A stretch of DNA of 64,000 nt from Silene conica (taxonomy: Eukaryota > Streptophyta > Magnoliopsida > Caryophyllales > Caryophyllaceae), in NCBI GenBank assembly GCA_029255685.2, contig CM055311.2, positions 58,673,048 through 58,737,047 on the forward strand. The letters run 5' to 3'. Shown here in pieces: positions 1 to 12,688 of this stretch. A program made the position numbers and the translations under genes. Position 1 is the stretch's first letter, and each line of letters starts with the position of its first letter. The notes under the pieces are model-generated. The model saw nothing but the letters and a program-made list of their open reading frames with translations. It ran no database searches and was not told the DNA's origin.

Positions 1-1532
1 ACACATTTCCATTTATAGTAACTTTCTATATATAGCATCTTCCAAAAATAGCAACCTTGGTTTGAAATTCAAATTATTTGAGATGTGCATAAATACCATA
101 TCTTACATTAAATGCCCAAAAATCATTTCCTTAATATCACAATATCTTTACTTAATAACATAATATACCATAAATAAATAATACTAATAACAATAATACT
201 AATAACAATAATACTAATAATAAAAATAATAGTAATAATAATAGAAATAATAATAATAATAATAAAACATCCAAACTACACGACCTAATTACCCGACGCA
301 TCCCATGGTTTTAGCTCCACCACCACCACCACGTACTACCCCTACACCTCGCCGACAACCACCAGCGACCACCCCCACCATGGCCACTACACCCCAGACC
401 ACCACCAGGTTGGTCGACTCTCACCGGCGAGGTGGACCAGGAGCTCCAACACCCCTGCTTCCTCACCCTTAACCCGCGACACTCCTAAACAGCCTGTCAC
501 AACCACCGCCACAAACTGCCAGGCCACCGGAAAACGCCACCATTAGAACCCCTGTCCCAGAACCACCAGACAGTGGTGGTACCACCGCACCGACCTCCCC
601 CTAGTCATCGGTGGTACCACCCCCAAACCAGCCTACCCAAAACCACGACAGACTACCAACAGTCGTTCCCTGTTCCCTTCCAGAACCACCGCGAAAACAA
701 CCCCCTTGACCGCCATACGACACCATCATTATCACCATGACGACTCCTAATCCACCCCTGACTCCCCTTTGACATGAGCCACCACCCACGGCTCCTTCTT
801 TTATCACACAGAGACACGGATGACAACACAAAACCACAGACCCGACAACCTGGCTGAAACGACTGTAACCAAGGGTGATAAACACCCCTGTCGACACCAC
901 CTGTGACTCCTACAACCACCCAGACTAACCACCTGACCAACCTCCAGACACTAGCAACCCAACAACACAAAAACGAACCCAAACCCGACACTCAAACCCC
1001 TTTCGAAAACAGTGACAAAACAAGTGACCCTGAACAAAATACAACGAATTAACACAGGCTGCGCATACCTGTTTTCTGATCTATTTCGAAGGGTCTAAAC
1101 AGGGCTAAACCACCGTGGGGATCTGACCTTCCTGAAGTGTGGTGTCGGCTGAGCAAAACGGGGTAGGTTAGAGTTTGTAGATAGGTCAGAAATCTGTGTC
1201 GAATCCTTCTTATAAGGCGGCTGTTACACTTGATGTGAGGGTTTGTTGTTTTCAAAGTATGGGTGTGGGCTGTTTACACTGTTGTCGAGGCCCATGGCCG
1301 AGCTGCACTAGGTCCAGAGTTCGAGCCACACCAACGACCTACTACAATTACTAACCTAGGGTGGATAGATCCCCCTTTCAAGCCCCACCGACGACCAAGA
1401 CACCCCATAAAAACGAGTACAAGAGAACTAGGATACTCAATTTATTAACCCATCGCTAAGCTAATCGCTCCATCATGTAACCACTATATATGATCGAGAT
1501 AAAAAACGTAACCAAAAATTCGAGGTATTACA
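1..1532 (-). repeat. 3' LTR of the gypsy element (partial)
   Basis: Matches 7628-9166 almost base for base. Its outer part lies to the left of the window. It contains an (AAT)n-type microsatellite at about 176-265 and then a CCACC-rich stretch at about 300-1000. The open frames read in that stretch are composition artefacts. Confidence 0.93.
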
Positions 1533-1695
1533 GTCTTTCCCCCTTAAAAAGAACTTCGTCCCGAAGTTCGACAACACACAAAAGACAAAACAATCAAACC
1601 ATACGAACGTGGAACACAAAACACCACAAAAGTTCACTTAAACATCGAATGTTACATTCCACCCCCCTTAAAGAAAAGTTACGTCCGCGTAACTT
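1533..1695 (-). promoter_or_regulatory. Polypurine tract and hairpin modules beside the 3' LTR
   Basis: On the element's sense strand the polypurine tract (complement of 1533-1547) abuts the 3' LTR. Just upstream is a perfect 8-bp stem with a 3-nt loop at 1551-1569. The module repeats: a second C-run (1661-1670 on plus) is followed by another perfect 8-bp stem at 1676-1695 with a 4-nt loop. The two stems have different sequences. A polypurine tract primes plus-strand DNA synthesis; the hairpins have no role I know of. Confidence 0.7.
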
Positions 1696-1698
1696 ACC

Positions 1699-4600
1699 TC
1701 AATCGAACAAGTGTGTATAGCGCTCTCTCATGAATGCCTCAGGCTCCCATGTAGCCTCCTCCTGATTATGATTGGTCCACAGGACCTTCACCAAGATCGT
1801 CTCTCCGTTGCGAGTTTTCCGCACCTTTCTGTCTAGAATTTCTTTCGGAGTCTCAATGTACGACAACTGCTCATCTACCTCAATCGCCTCGTGCTGAAGT
1901 ACATGCGATGGGTCACTCACATATTTCCTCAACTGGGACACATGGAACACATTGTGGACCTTGGATAGGGTTGGAGGCAAAGCTAAGCGATATGCCACCT
2001 CTCCAACTCTGTCCAAGATCTCAAATGGTCCAATAAATTTCTGGCTCAGTTTGCCACGCTTGCCGAACCTTATCACACCTTTCATCGGAGAGACTTTCAG
2101 TAGTATTTTCTCTCCGCCCTCAAATGAAATATCACTCCTCTTCAGATCAGCATAGCTCTTCTGTCGATCCTGAGCGGCCCTCATCCTATGACGAATAATC
2201 TGAACCTGCTCCACCATCTCCTGAATCATATCTGGCCCCAATGTCACAACATCGGCTCGATCATCCCAACACACAGGGCTCCTACACTTCCTCCCGTACA
2301 GAGCCTCGAAAGGGGCCATGCCTATGCTTGCATGATAACTGTTATTATAGGAAAACTCGATCAACCCCAGTCGATCCTCCCAAGATCCTCCGAACTCAAG
2401 TACACAAGCCCTCAACATATCCTCAAGAGTCTGAATTGTCCTCTCAGTCTGACCATCTGTAGCCGGATGGAAAGCTGTACTCATCTTCAACTGGGTACCC
2501 AAAGCAGCCTGCAACTCCTGCCAAAATCTGGATATAAACCTCGAGTCTCGATCTGAAACAATGTCCTTGGGTACTCCATGTAGTTTGACTACATTCTGAA
2601 CATATGACTTAGCCAACTCGGCTTTACTCCAGGTATCTTTCATTGGAATAAAGTGAGCCGACTTAGTCAAACGATCCACAATCACCCAAATCATGTTGTT
2701 GCCCCTCTGAGTCCGAGGCAACCCCACGATAAAGTCCATCGAAATATTCTCCCACTTCCACTCTGGCACATCCAACGACTGAACCTTCCCCTGAGGTCTC
2801 TTATGCTCCCCTTTCACTCGTTGACACGTCAAACACCTCGAGACAAACTCTGCGACCTCCTTCTTTATGTTTGGCCACCAAAACGTCTTCCTAAGGTCTT
2901 TATACAACTTATCACCCCCTGGGTGAACGGAGTATGGAGTAGCATGAGCTTCAGTCAGGATCTTCTTCTTTAGCTCTTCTACATCCGGAACACACCATCG
3001 CCCACTGAACCTCAAACTACCGTCGGTATGAATACTGAACTTGGTTAACGACTCTCCACACTCACTCTCCACCATCTTGCGCCATTTCTGGAGTCTCGCA
3101 TCGCTCTTTTGTAACTCCCGAATCTCACCATACAACTCCGGCTCTACTGTCAAGTCGCTAAGAGTATCCCCTTTCCGGATCATAAATATTCCCATCTCCC
3201 TTAGCTCACCATGCAACCTCGCTCTCGACCTCGCACAACCCAAAGCATGGAAAGATTTCCTACTTAGGGCGTCAGCTACCACATTTGCCTTGCCTTCGTG
3301 GTAGACAATCTGCATATCATAATCTCCGATCAACTCTATCCACCTCCTCTGCCTCATGTTCAACTCCTTCTGGGTGTAGATATATTTCAGGCTCTTATGG
3401 TCAGAAAACACCTTAAAAGTGGCTCCATAAAGGTAATGACGCCACAATTTCAGTGCAAAGACCACAGCGCCCACTTCCAAATCATGAGTCGGATAATTCT
3501 CTTCATAGGTCTTCAACTGGCGAGAAGCATACGCGATCACTCTCCCATTCTGCATTAGCACACAACCCAACCCATGCTTGGAAGCGTCGGTGTATACTTC
3601 GAAATTATCACTTCCAACTGGCAAGGCCAGGATAGGAGCTGTTGTCAGGCGTTCCTTAAGAGTCAGGAAGGCCTTCTCACAACCCTCATCCCAGACAAAA
3701 CGGTTCTCCTTCCTCATTAACGACGTCAACGGCTTTGCTATCTTCGAAAAGTCTTTGACGAATCTCCGGTAATAACCTGCTAACCCCAGAAAACTTCGGA
3801 TCTCACTCACATTCTTCGGACTTTGCCACTTAGTCACAGCTTCAATTTTACTAGGGTCAACAGATACCCCCTCTTTGGAAATGACATGCCCTAGAAACGC
3901 CACTTTCTCCAACCTGAATTCACACTTACTCAACTTAGCATTGAGTTTATGTTCTTCCAAAGTCTGAAGTACCTTCCTCAAATGATCTTCGTGCTCCTCC
4001 GCATTCTTGGAATATACCAGGATATCATCGATAAATACCACCACGAACTTGTCGAGATATGGGCTGAAGACTCGATTCATCAAGTCCATGAACACAGCTG
4101 GAGCATTGGTCAATCCAAAGGGCATAACCACAAATTCATAGTGGCCATACCTCGTTCGGAAAGCGGTCTTCGGAATATCTTCATCCTTTATCCTCAATTG
4201 ATGATACCCGGATCTCAAATCAATCTTGGAGAAAACCCCGGCTCCACTCAACTGATCGAACAAGTCGTCAATTCTCGGCAATGGATAACGGTTCTTGATG
4301 GTTACATTGTTCAGCTCTCGGTAGTCAACACACAACCTCAAACTCCCATCCTTCTTTTTCACAAACAGAACAGGTGCACCCCAGGGCGACACACTGGGTC
4401 GAATGAACCCTTTTTCAGCTAGTTCATCCAACTGCTTCTTCAATTCCTCCATCTCTTTAGGTCCCATGCGGTAAGGTGATTTAGATATCGGTCCCGCTCC
4501 TGGTTTGAGGTCAATGGAAAATTCCACTTCCCTCCTTGGCGGTAACCCTGGAACGTCGTTTCTAAAAACTCCCTCAAACTCCCGTACCACAGGTATCTCA

Positions 4601-6309
4601 CTAGTCTTGGGAGTCTCAGCCTCACAATCCCACATTTGGCACAAAATTAGGCTTTCTCCCTTCCGCAAACTAGACTTCAGGGTATTGACAGATATAAATT
4701 TGATCTTTGGTTTGACTCTATACCCCTTGTAGGATACCCTCACTCCCTTGGGTCCCTTCAAGGAAATTTTCTTTTGATGACAGTCGATAAAAGCCCTATA
4801 CTTCCCCAGCCAATCCATCCCTAGGATCACCTCAAAACCTCCCAGCGGAAATTCTATGAGATCACAATAGAAAATTGCTTCCCCGATTTTGATGGGTACA
4901 CTTCCATAGACTCTATTACAAGCTATTGACTCTCCTGAAGGTATGGTCACTGAGTCTGCGACCCAGTCGAATCTCTCAAGCCCCAAAACTCTAACATGGT
5001 CTCTAGACACAAAAGAATGGGTGGCACCGGAATCGAAAAGTACGAAAGTAGGTTTAGAGTTCACAAGAAAAGTACCGGTTACCACATGCGCATCCTCCTG
5101 AGCGGCCTGCTTTCCCATGGCAAAGAGCTTGCCACTGGACTTGGCCCCACTTTGACTGGCATTAGATGTCCCAGCCTGCTGGCTTCCCTCTGCTCCTGTC
5201 TTCTGGTTACCTCTATTCCCATAGCTTTGGTTCTGGTGCGAGCGGTTCTGATAACTATTGAAGTTCCTCTGGAAATTGCTGCCCCCTCCAGACTTCGCAC
5301 CCCCACCGTAGTTTGATGTGGGCGTGCGATAGCCGCCGCTAGCATAGGACTGAGTGCGGGATCCCTGATATCCGGAGGTAGGTGTGCGATAACCCCCGGA
5401 CTGATTCACTCCAGACGAGCGACATACTGCCTGCTTGTGCCCAATTTTCCCGCAGCCGAAACAGACCACTCCCACTGAACCACTACCAGAACCTCCACTC
5501 CTGAAGTTGCCCCCACTCTGGTTCCTCCCACCACCAGAGGCACTACTCCCGAAATACTCACTGTACTTGTTATTGCTTGGCTTTTTCGATCCTGAACCCT
5601 CAGCTACTGGTTCAGCCTTCCTCTTTTCTGTCTTGGACTTCTTGTCCGCCTTAATCATATCCGAAAGCCTCTCCGCCGCCCCAGCCCTTAGATAGATGTC
5701 ACGGACTGTGGTGGGCGGAGCTGCAATCAGTCTCTTCTTGACGGCGATTGATAACCCCCTCTCAAATTTCATGGCTAGCATAGCATCGTCAAATCCCATA
5801 TCTCTCACATAGTGTACCAGCTGGATGAATTTCCTGTAGTAAACCTCTACAGTCATGTCCTCCGACATCTGGAATGAGTCGAACTCCTCCCTCAGCTTGC
5901 TCTTTTGGAATTCTGGTAGAAACGCCTCGTCCAGAACCCCCTGGAATGCGTCCCACGGAACAAACGCGGATCCACCCTCTATAGATGCTTCCCGGAGCTC
6001 TCCCTTATTCGCGGTCCACCAGTCTCCAGCCATACCCCTCAGGTAGTGGGCAGCCTGGTCTACCTTCAATTCTTCAGGGCAATCCACCAACTCGAACAGG
6101 TTACCGAATTCCCGGCACCAAGCTCCTAACAGATGAGGTTCCCCCTCCCCAGTGAATTGGGTAGGGTGGTGTCTTGCGATGATTGTGCTCATTTTCGCGG
6201 AGTCCATTCGTTTAGCCTTTAGGGCCTCATTTTCAGCTATCAAACGGTCCACCTCCTCTTGGGTGATGTTAACGGCATTATCTCTTCGCGGAGGCATAAT
6301 ATAATACAA
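1699..6309 (-). CDS. Gag-Pol polyprotein of gypsy chromovirus
   Basis: A single 1536-codon frame. Domain order is gag (about residues 50-200), a zinc knuckle [14 protein letters not shown] near 281-295, aspartic protease (FDSGATHS near 424), reverse transcriptase ([10 protein letters not shown] near 678, FIDDILVYS near 757), RNase H (YTDAS near 903), an HHCC integrase zinc finger near 1125-1165, the DDE integrase core (MDFIVGL near 1190, [10 protein letters not shown] further on), and a C-terminal chromodomain-like segment (EATWEPEAF, about 1490-1536). Protease-RT-RH-IN order is diagnostic of Ty3/gypsy, and the C-terminal chromodomain of chromoviruses. The sequence before the chromodomain resembles Tekay/Del, which is a judgement by eye. 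The second methionine (MPPRRD, 12 bases in) is an equally likely start. It looks whole. Confidence 0.92.
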   Translation of the reverse strand: MYYIMPPRRDNAVNITQEEVDRLIAENEALKAKRMDSAKMSTIIARHHPTQFTGEGEPHLLGAWCREFGNLFELVDCPEELKVDQAAHYLRGMAGDWWTANKGELREASIEGGSAFVPWDAFQGVLDEAFLPEFQKSKLREEFDSFQMSEDMTVEVYYRKFIQLVHYVRDMGFDDAMLAMKFERGLSIAVKKRLIAAPPTTVRDIYLRAGAAERLSDMIKADKKSKTEKRKAEPVAEGSGSKKPSNNKYSEYFGSSASGGGRNQSGGNFRSGGSGSGSVGVVCFGCGKIGHKQAVCRSSGVNQSGGYRTPTSGYQGSRTQSYASGGYRTPTSNYGGGAKSGGGSNFQRNFNSYQNRSHQNQSYGNRGNQKTGAEGSQQAGTSNASQSGAKSSGKLFAMGKQAAQEDAHVVTGTFLVNSKPTFVLFDSGATHSFVSRDHVRVLGLERFDWVADSVTIPSGESIACNRVYGSVPIKIGEAIFYCDLIEFPLGGFEVILGMDWLGKYRAFIDCHQKKISLKGPKGVRVSYKGYRVKPKIKFISVNTLKSSLRKGESLILCQMWDCEAETPKTSEIPVVREFEGVFRNDVPGLPPRREVEFSIDLKPGAGPISKSPYRMGPKEMEELKKQLDELAEKGFIRPSVSPWGAPVLFVKKKDGSLRLCVDYRELNNVTIKNRYPLPRIDDLFDQLSGAGVFSKIDLRSGYHQLRIKDEDIPKTAFRTRYGHYEFVVMPFGLTNAPAVFMDLMNRVFSPYLDKFVVVFIDDILVYSKNAEEHEDHLRKVLQTLEEHKLNAKLSKCEFRLEKVAFLGHVISKEGVSVDPSKIEAVTKWQSPKNVSEIRSFLGLAGYYRRFVKDFSKIAKPLTSLMRKENRFVWDEGCEKAFLTLKERLTTAPILALPVGSDNFEVYTDASKHGLGCVLMQNGRVIAYASRQLKTYEENYPTHDLEVGAVVFALKLWRHYLYGATFKVFSDHKSLKYIYTQKELNMRQRRWIELIGDYDMQIVYHEGKANVVADALSRKSFHALGCARSRARLHGELREMGIFMIRKGDTLSDLTVEPELYGEIRELQKSDARLQKWRKMVESECGESLTKFSIHTDGSLRFSGRWCVPDVEELKKKILTEAHATPYSVHPGGDKLYKDLRKTFWWPNIKKEVAEFVSRCLTCQRVKGEHKRPQGKVQSLDVPEWKWENISMDFIVGLPRTQRGNNMIWVIVDRLTKSAHFIPMKDTWSKAELAKSYVQNVVKLHGVPKDIVSDRDSRFISRFWQELQAALGTQLKMSTAFHPATDGQTERTIQTLEDMLRACVLEFGGSWEDRLGLIEFSYNNSYHASIGMAPFEALYGRKCRSPVCWDDRADVVTLGPDMIQEMVEQVQIIRHRMRAAQDRQKSYADLKRSDISFEGGEKILLKVSPMKGVIRFGKRGKLSQKFIGPFEILDRVGEVAYRLALPPTLSKVHNVFHVSQLRKYVSDPSHVLQHEAIEVDEQLSYIETPKEILDRKVRKTRNGETILVKVLWTNHNQEEATWEPEAFMRERYTHLFD

Positions 6310-6834
6310 CAGAAAGACATGAGTCCCGACTTATATGGGCGCACATTAGGGTTAGGGCTAAAATCCCTAAACGATAAAATCTATCATCAGCTTTCAAAAT
6401 GAATAAACAAGAAAATATAACATGGCTCGGGATCACATAGCCGCATATCAATAGACATGATGATAGAAGAAGTACTAAACATGTTTCAAATCACTTATCA
6501 TATCACATCAACATACACCCCTTTTCCAACAGTTAAAGATTCATTCATGCTCATGCCCCTTCCGGCTTTTCCAAAAGTCACTTATATTCAGAATTCTCAT
6601 AACATACTTTTCACAGTATGCTATCACTTTCACCACCTCCTATTCTACCCTTTCCTCTCGTATATGCACTCTGGGTTCCCGGGTAAGACTGATAGGGCCT
6701 ATGGTTCGGTGTGAGGGGGCCCCAGACTCATACTTCCCCTTTAGTGTGCTCCTAACAGTCCTATCCCGGGGGTTCATTTTATTTAGACTCTCCTACATTC
6801 ATTGGGTTCATTAGGTTAGGCCTGAGGATCGTTC
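6310..6834 (-). other. 5' leader of the gypsy element
   Basis: Non-coding stretch between the primer site and the gag start. I see no further gene in it. A similar leader (GGGTTCCCGG / GGGGGCC words) occurs at the matching place in the non-coding LTR element near 47,930-48,010, which supports common descent. Confidence 0.6.
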
Positions 6835-6846
6835 GCTCTGATACCA
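6835..6846 (-). promoter_or_regulatory. Primer binding site for initiator tRNA-Met
   Basis: On the minus strand this reads TGGTATCAGAGC, the standard plant retrotransposon primer site complementary to the 3' end of initiator tRNA-Met. It lies three bases from the LTR at 6850 and fixes the element's strand. Confidence 0.95.
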
Positions 6847-6849
6847 CTT

Positions 6850-9166
6850 TGTAACACCCCCATTTATTTAAGGGCCTGTACTAGGACTCCTCAGATAAAT
6901 AAAGGTGTTACCATCCCGGTTTCCCGAGGCAGTAGATACAAAGGAAGATAAACAGTACTTTAAATAGAAAGTTAACTCAAGTCATGATCTTACAACCGTA
7001 TCAAAAAGTCTTATCAACATAAGTAAAATACAACTCGTACTAAACTGACTAAGGTGATCTAGACATCTACTCTGGTCCGGATCCAAGCTCTTCCTCCCAT
7101 AGCTCCCCCTTAGTCTTAGCCACCTGTCAATCTGCTCCCCAATAATTGGTTCATCACAGGTGATCACGAATACACAGGGTCAACCACAAGGTTGAGTAGA
7201 GAAAACTATAAATAAACCACATTACTATAATTAGAAAGCTGAACTTCTCCACTCCGAATCACAGACCTTTTTTCTCCGCACCACACAGACTCTTTATCTC
7301 CGCACCAAACACAGACCCTTTATCTCCGCACCAAACACAGACCCTTTATCTCCGCACCAACACAGACCCTTTATCTCCGCACCATATCGTATCACAGAAT
7401 TATATATCACAATATCGTATCACAGAATTATATAACATTATAGATGAACATGATTAATATCAACCATTAAACAGATTACACATCTCATATACGTAGTATT
7501 TCCCTACCTCGTAATTGCAGAAGAAAATGGCAAAATGCACAACCGTTCTCAAAAGTGCTCCACACGAAAACTTCCACCTAAAAGTATGTTACTTAATTAA
7601 TAAACTTCCTACTCTCGTAATACGTATACACATTTCCATTTATAGTAACTTTCTATATATAGCATCTTCCAAAAATAGCAACCTTGGTTTGAAATTCAAA
7701 TTATTTGAGATGTGCATAAATACCATATCTTACATTAAATGCCCAAAAATCATTTCCTTAATATCACAATATCTTTACTTAATAACATAATATAACATAA
7801 ATAAATAATACTAATAACAATAATACTAATAACAATAATACTAATAATAGAAATAATAGTAATAATAATAGAAATAATAATAATAATAATAATAATAAAA
7901 CATCCAAACTACACGACCTAATTACCCGACGCATCCCATGGTTTTAGCTCCACCACCACCACCACGTACTACCCCTACACCTCGCCGACAACCACCAGCG
8001 ACCACCCCCACCATGGCCACTACACCCCAGACCACCACCAGGTTGGTCGACTCTCACCGGCGAGGTGGACCAGGAGCTCCAACACCCCTGCTTCCTCACC
8101 CTTAACCCGCGACACTCCTAAACAGCCTGTCACAACCACCGCCACAAACTGCCAGGCCACCGGAAAACGCCACCATTAGAACCCCCGTCCCAGAACCACC
8201 AGACAGTGGTGGTACCACCGCACCGACCTCCCCCTAGTCATCGGTGGTACCACCCCCAAACCAGTCTACCCAAAACCACGACAGACTACCAACAGCCGTT
8301 CCCTGTTCCCTTCCAGAACCACCGCGAAAACAACCCCCTTGACCGCCATACGACACCATCATTATCACCATGACGACTCCTAATCCACCCCCTGACTCCC
8401 CTTTGACATGAGCCACCACCCACGGCTCCTTCTTTTATCACACAGAGACACGGATGACAACACAAAACCACAGACCCGACAACCTGGCTGAAACGACTGT
8501 AACCAGGGGTGATAAACACCCCTGTCGACACCACCTGTGACTCCTACAACCACCCAGACTAACCACCTGACCAACCTCCAGACACTAGCAACCCAACAAC
8601 ACAAAAACGAACCCAAACCCGACACTCAAACCCCTTTCGAAAACTGTGACAAAACAAGTGACCCTGAACAAAATACAACGAATTAACACAGGCTGCGCAT
8701 ACCTGTTTTCTGATCTATTTCGAAGGGTCTAAACAGGGCTAAACCACCGTGGGGATCTGACCTTCCTGAAGTGTGGTGTCGGCTGAGCAAAACGGGGTAG
8801 GTTAGAGTTTGTAGATAGGTCAGAAATCTGTGTCGAATCCTTCTTATAAGGCGGCTGTTACACTTGATGTGAGGGTTTGTTGTTTTCAAAGTATGGGTGT
8901 GGGCTGTTTACACTGTTGTCGAGGCCCATGGCCGAGCTGCACTAGGTCCAGAGTTCGAGCCACACCAACGACCTACTACAATTACTAACCTAGGGTGGAT
9001 AGATCCCCCTTTCAAGCCCCACCGACGACCAAGACACCCCATAAAAACGAGTACAAGAGAACTAGGATACTCAATTTATTAACCCATCGCTAAGCTAATC
9101 GCTCCATCATGTAACCACTATATATGATCGAGATAAAAAACGTAACCAAAAATTCGAGGTATTACA
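6850..9166 (-). repeat. 5' LTR of the gypsy element (2317 bp)
   Basis: Complete LTR from TGTAAC to TTACA. Inside it are a five-copy ~26-bp tandem repeat at about 7259-7384, a microsatellite of AAT type near 7800-7895, and a CCACC-rich stretch at about 7950-8640. Frames read on either strand in the latter are compositional. Confidence 0.95.
7259..7384. repeat. 26-bp minisatellite inside the LTR
   Basis: About five copies of a unit around CTTTATCTCCGCACC, with small spacing variants. The matching part of the other LTR lies beyond the window. Confidence 0.85.
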
Positions 9167-10845
9167 CAAAGGGAACTTTTGGTCATTACTTCTACTCGCC
9201 AACCGAACAACGTGTTTTTGTTGCGGCTAGTGCGACGTTCTTAGAGAAAGAATTTCTCGAGAACAAGTCGAGTAATAGAACCTTCGATTTATCGGAGGTT
9301 CAAGAACCAACTACCGAGCAACCATTGGAGGAAACAGTTCCTTCAACCGAGGCTGCGGTAGATATTCCTGAGGAACCTAGGAGATCGGGAAGAGTCTCCA
9401 TTCCTCCGGACAGATACATTGGTATGGTCGAGGAACATGATATGGATGACGTCTTACTCCTAGAGGGTAATGAACCCTCAACCTATAAAGGTGCCATGAC
9501 CAGTTCTGACTCAAAGCTATGGCTAGAAGCCATGCAATCCGAGATGGACTCCATGTATGAGAACAACGTGTGGGATCTTGTGGACCTACCTGCAAAGGTA
9601 CGTCCCCTTCAATGCAAATGGCTTTACAAAATAAAGCATGCCGTGGAAGGTAAACAAGATATCCATAAGGCAAGACTAGTTGCTAAAGGTTTCACCCAAG
9701 TGCCAGGCTTGCACTACGATGAGATCTTTGCACCCGTAGTCATGCTACGTTCCATTCGGATTATCTTAGCGATAGCCGCATTTCATGACTATGAAATATG
9801 GCAAATGGACGTTAAAACCGCCTTCTTAAACGGTTATTTGGAGGAAGAGTTGTACATGGTACAACCCGAGGGTTTTATTGATCCAGAACATCCTAAGAAA
9901 GTTTGCAAGCTTAAGCGTTCCATCTATGGACTTAAGCAAGCATCGCGGAGTTGGAATCATCGCTTCGACCAAGTGATAAAAGAGAATGGATTCGTTCGAT
10001 CAGTCGAGGAACCATGTCTCTATATCAAGTCGAGTGGGAGCAAGATTGTCTTCCTAGTACTGTATGTCGACGACATACTCTTGATTGGGAATGACATACC
10101 TCTGTTATCTTCGGTTAAAGCATGGTTGAAAAACCATTTCCAGATGAAAGATCTGGGAGAGGCACAAAGAATTTTGGGCATCCGTATCTACAGGGATAGA
10201 TCACGACGGATGTTGTCTCTCAATCAGGAGTCTTATATAGATAAGATTCTAGAGAGATTCAGCATGACGAACTCCAAGAAGGGGTTCCTCCCTATGACTC
10301 CTGGGCTTCACTTGAGCAAGACTCAAGAAGCTAAGTCATTGGAAGAGAAAGAGCGCATGAGTCGGATTCCTTATGCCTCGGCAATAGGATCGATCATGTA
10401 TGCCATGATATGCACACGTCCTGACGTTGCATATGCATTGAGTATGACAAGTCGATTCCAAGCTCATCCAGGTGAACAACACTGGATGGCCGTGAAAAAC
10501 ATTCTTAAGTACCTACGGAGGACTAAAGATTGGGGATTGACTTATGGAGGCGACTCAACGCTCTGCGCCACGGGTTACGCAGATGCTAGCTTCCAAACGG
10601 ATCGCGATGACTCGAAATCTCAGTCTGGATTCGTTTTTACTCTTAATGGCGCTGCTGTCAGCTGGAAAAGTTCTAAACAGAGTGTTACGGCAGATTCTAC
10701 TACTGAGTCCACGTAAAAGAAGATATTTATTGATAAGATCGCTATGGATGACAACATAGCTGATCCTCTCACAACAGCATTACCACGTGATAAGCATGAA
10801 GGACACATTCATTCCATGGGAATCAAATGTGTTCCTAAGTTGTAG
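9167..10845 (+). pseudogene. Copia pol remnant: integrase tail, reverse transcriptase, RNase H
   Basis: The translation shows the end of integrase (FYSPTEQRVF), then reverse transcriptase with KARLVAKGFTQ, QMDVKTAFLNGYLEE, GLKQASRSWN and the catalytic YVDDILLIGND, then RNase H with GYADASFQTD and SQSGFVF. Integrase before RT is the Ty1/copia order. The open frame appears to begin at 9124, but those first 43 bases belong to the gypsy LTR, so the true copia sequence starts at 9167. No gag is present here. The copy looks broken. Confidence 0.9.
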
Positions 10846-11684
10846 TACTCTTTTATGAATTCATGTAATAATTCATTTTCTCGTGTACTCTATTCAACCT
10901 TATTGTTATGATATATAATGTTTTGTTTTTCATGTGGAATTGTACGCCAATTTTGAACACCACAAAGTGAACTGATTAACATTACATCGTTTTGGTCCTT
11001 GATTACCCACTTGAGCTGATAACTCAGGTAATCATTTTGTGACGTTGGTTGATGGTGGGTTCAACGAGCCATAAGTCACGCGGCTGACTGACCAATCACA
11101 AAGGCGAGTTATACGGATATCTCGTAGGACACCCCGTGACAACGTTATGGAGTCCTAAATGTTTTATAACATTGGGTGCCGGGTCGTGGATAGGACCTCC
11201 ATAGTGTTCCTTAGAGTCGAGTCCTTTAAGGCAGATTTTGGGTAACTTTGGTTTCTTTCCCACGGTCACCGTAACAGGGGCCAAGAGGATTTTTTCTGGG
11301 TTATTTCATGCTGCGCGATATCGGCAGGATTCGAGTTGAGGGAAATATCCAAGCCCTTATCAGGATTTTATCATTTCTCAGGGCCACTCGAGGAGTAGTA
11401 ACTGAAATGCATGGCCATGCTCGAATACAGATTCGTTTTATCAGTTAAGTTACTCTCTAGTCGGGGAAACCACTCTTAATACAGATCGCTTGTGAGATAC
11501 GACCTTTGCGAATGCGGATTTGCAAATTGTCTTACATTGAGTGGGAGAAATTTTAAAAGGATATGAGAATCGGTTATCGCACCTACACTTGTACGGACAA
11601 GTGGGAGTTTGTTGGAGACTTGTGTCCTCCACATGTAGTGTGATAACGTCATTGCACATACCCTTGTACGGACAAGTGGGAGAT
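10846..11684 (+). other. Copia 3' untranslated region
   Basis: Non-coding stretch between pol and the 3' LTR. It contains two copies of a block around TTGTACGGACAAGTGGGAG (near 11590 and 11665), so the polypurine region is duplicated. The same sequence occurs inverted in the second copia copy near 20400-21300. Confidence 0.75.
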
Positions 11685-12688
11685 TGTTGGGGCTGGTGTC
11701 CTTGACAGTTAGTACAATGACTTACTAAATCTCTTAAAGGATCACAAGGGCATACTTTTGTATTATTATCAGTTGATCCACGTTTATCAATAACGGTTGG
11801 CTTGCTAGATAAGTTTGACGTTATTGTCATACGGATGGCGGTGATCAACTGGTCCCTATACGTCACACCTATAGGACACGTTTGAGAGATGTGAAGGTAT
11901 GAAAATACAGTCACATTTATGCCGGATATGACTAAACAGTTAGTCAGAGGTATTGACTATTAAATTAGTCAATGAGATGTTGAGATTATTATTTAATACG
12001 GATTAAATAATTTTAGCTAATGCGGATTACATGATTAATTCGTAAAATTAAATACAAGCAGTTATATTTAATTAAATATTGAATTTGCGTATTAATATAA
12101 ACAGTTATATTAATTTGGCCAATTATACAATATCGTATTTTATCAGACCATTATTAATATATCGACTGTATTAATATCTGATAAAATGTGTGCGATTTAT
12201 AATAAATACCCGCAAATTATATTTTAGCAAAATGGGTCGAATCATGCATTGGAATAAGGTAAGAGTGGAAAGCCCACTCCTACCCAAGACCAATCTCGGC
12301 CGGCCAAGTATTACAAAAGGAGAGAACTTCTCCTTTTGTGAGACTACTGATTGTTTTACTGATGAAAACAGATCTCAAGAATAATTAGGGTTTTGAGAAC
12401 ATCTTTCTCCCAAAACTCAGATCTCACATCTAAAACCTCAAAAGGCTCTCCCCATATTGCAAGGCAATTGGAGAGTATTTTCTAGCACACGCGGCATCAT
12501 CTCAATCAAGTCTTGGGTGCAAGTTATAAGAGGGAATTTACTTTAATTCCTGTTCTTAGGCCATAAGCACAAAGGACCAAAGGTTGATTTCTTTTTCATG
12601 CTTTTAATTAACTTATGACTATAATCACAATTGTATGTTTCATTATAATCCTGCAAGTTTGGGGCGAATACATGCTTTATTCCCCACA
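11685..12688 (+). repeat. Copia 3' LTR (1004 bp)
   Basis: Begins TGTTGGGGCTGGTGTCC after the polypurine tract and ends CCCCACA. Both ends line up with the inverted LTR at 19453-20399, which ends in the same motifs. Short frames inside it are not genes. Confidence 0.85.

Larger units (their letters stand above)
1..9166 (-). mobile_element. Ty3/gypsy chromovirus (Tekay/Del-like), looks whole, cut by left window edge
   Basis: A minus-strand LTR retrotransposon. The right (5') LTR is 6850-9166, the internal region 1533-6849, and the left (3') LTR runs from the window edge to 1532. The LTRs begin TGTAACACCCCC and end GGTATTACA. A primer site matching initiator tRNA-Met lies just inside the right LTR and a polypurine tract just inside the left one. 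The two LTRs differ at only about 8-9 places over ~1.5 kb by eye, so the insertion is young. One long gag-pol frame is open. It has landed inside a copia element whose coding sequence resumes at 9167. The 5-bp target duplication cannot be checked because the left end is outside the window. Confidence 0.93.
9167..12688 (+). mobile_element. Ty1/copia element, right-hand part, broken
   Basis: A plus-strand copia remnant: pol (9167 to about 10845), a non-coding 3' part, then a 3' LTR at 11685-12688. Its left part lies beyond the gypsy element that interrupts it and is outside the window. A polypurine tract (GACAAGTGGGAGA) sits just before the LTR. The right flank at 12689 is a plant-mobile-domain gene remnant, so this copia was itself inserted into a gene-like element. 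It is older than the gypsy element it hosts and looks broken. Confidence 0.9.

Noticed and set aside
1952-5695. Many plus-strand frames of 60-157 codons over the gypsy gag-pol
   Set aside because: Antisense shadows of a strongly biased long coding frame; no domains.
6835-6846. tRNA fragment
   Set aside because: It is only the 12-base primer site; no tRNA gene is present here or at 48,082.
9124-9166. Apparent N-terminus of the long copia frame (starts at an ATG at 9124)
   Set aside because: These bases are the end of the gypsy LTR and recur at 1490-1532. The frame is open across the junction by chance.
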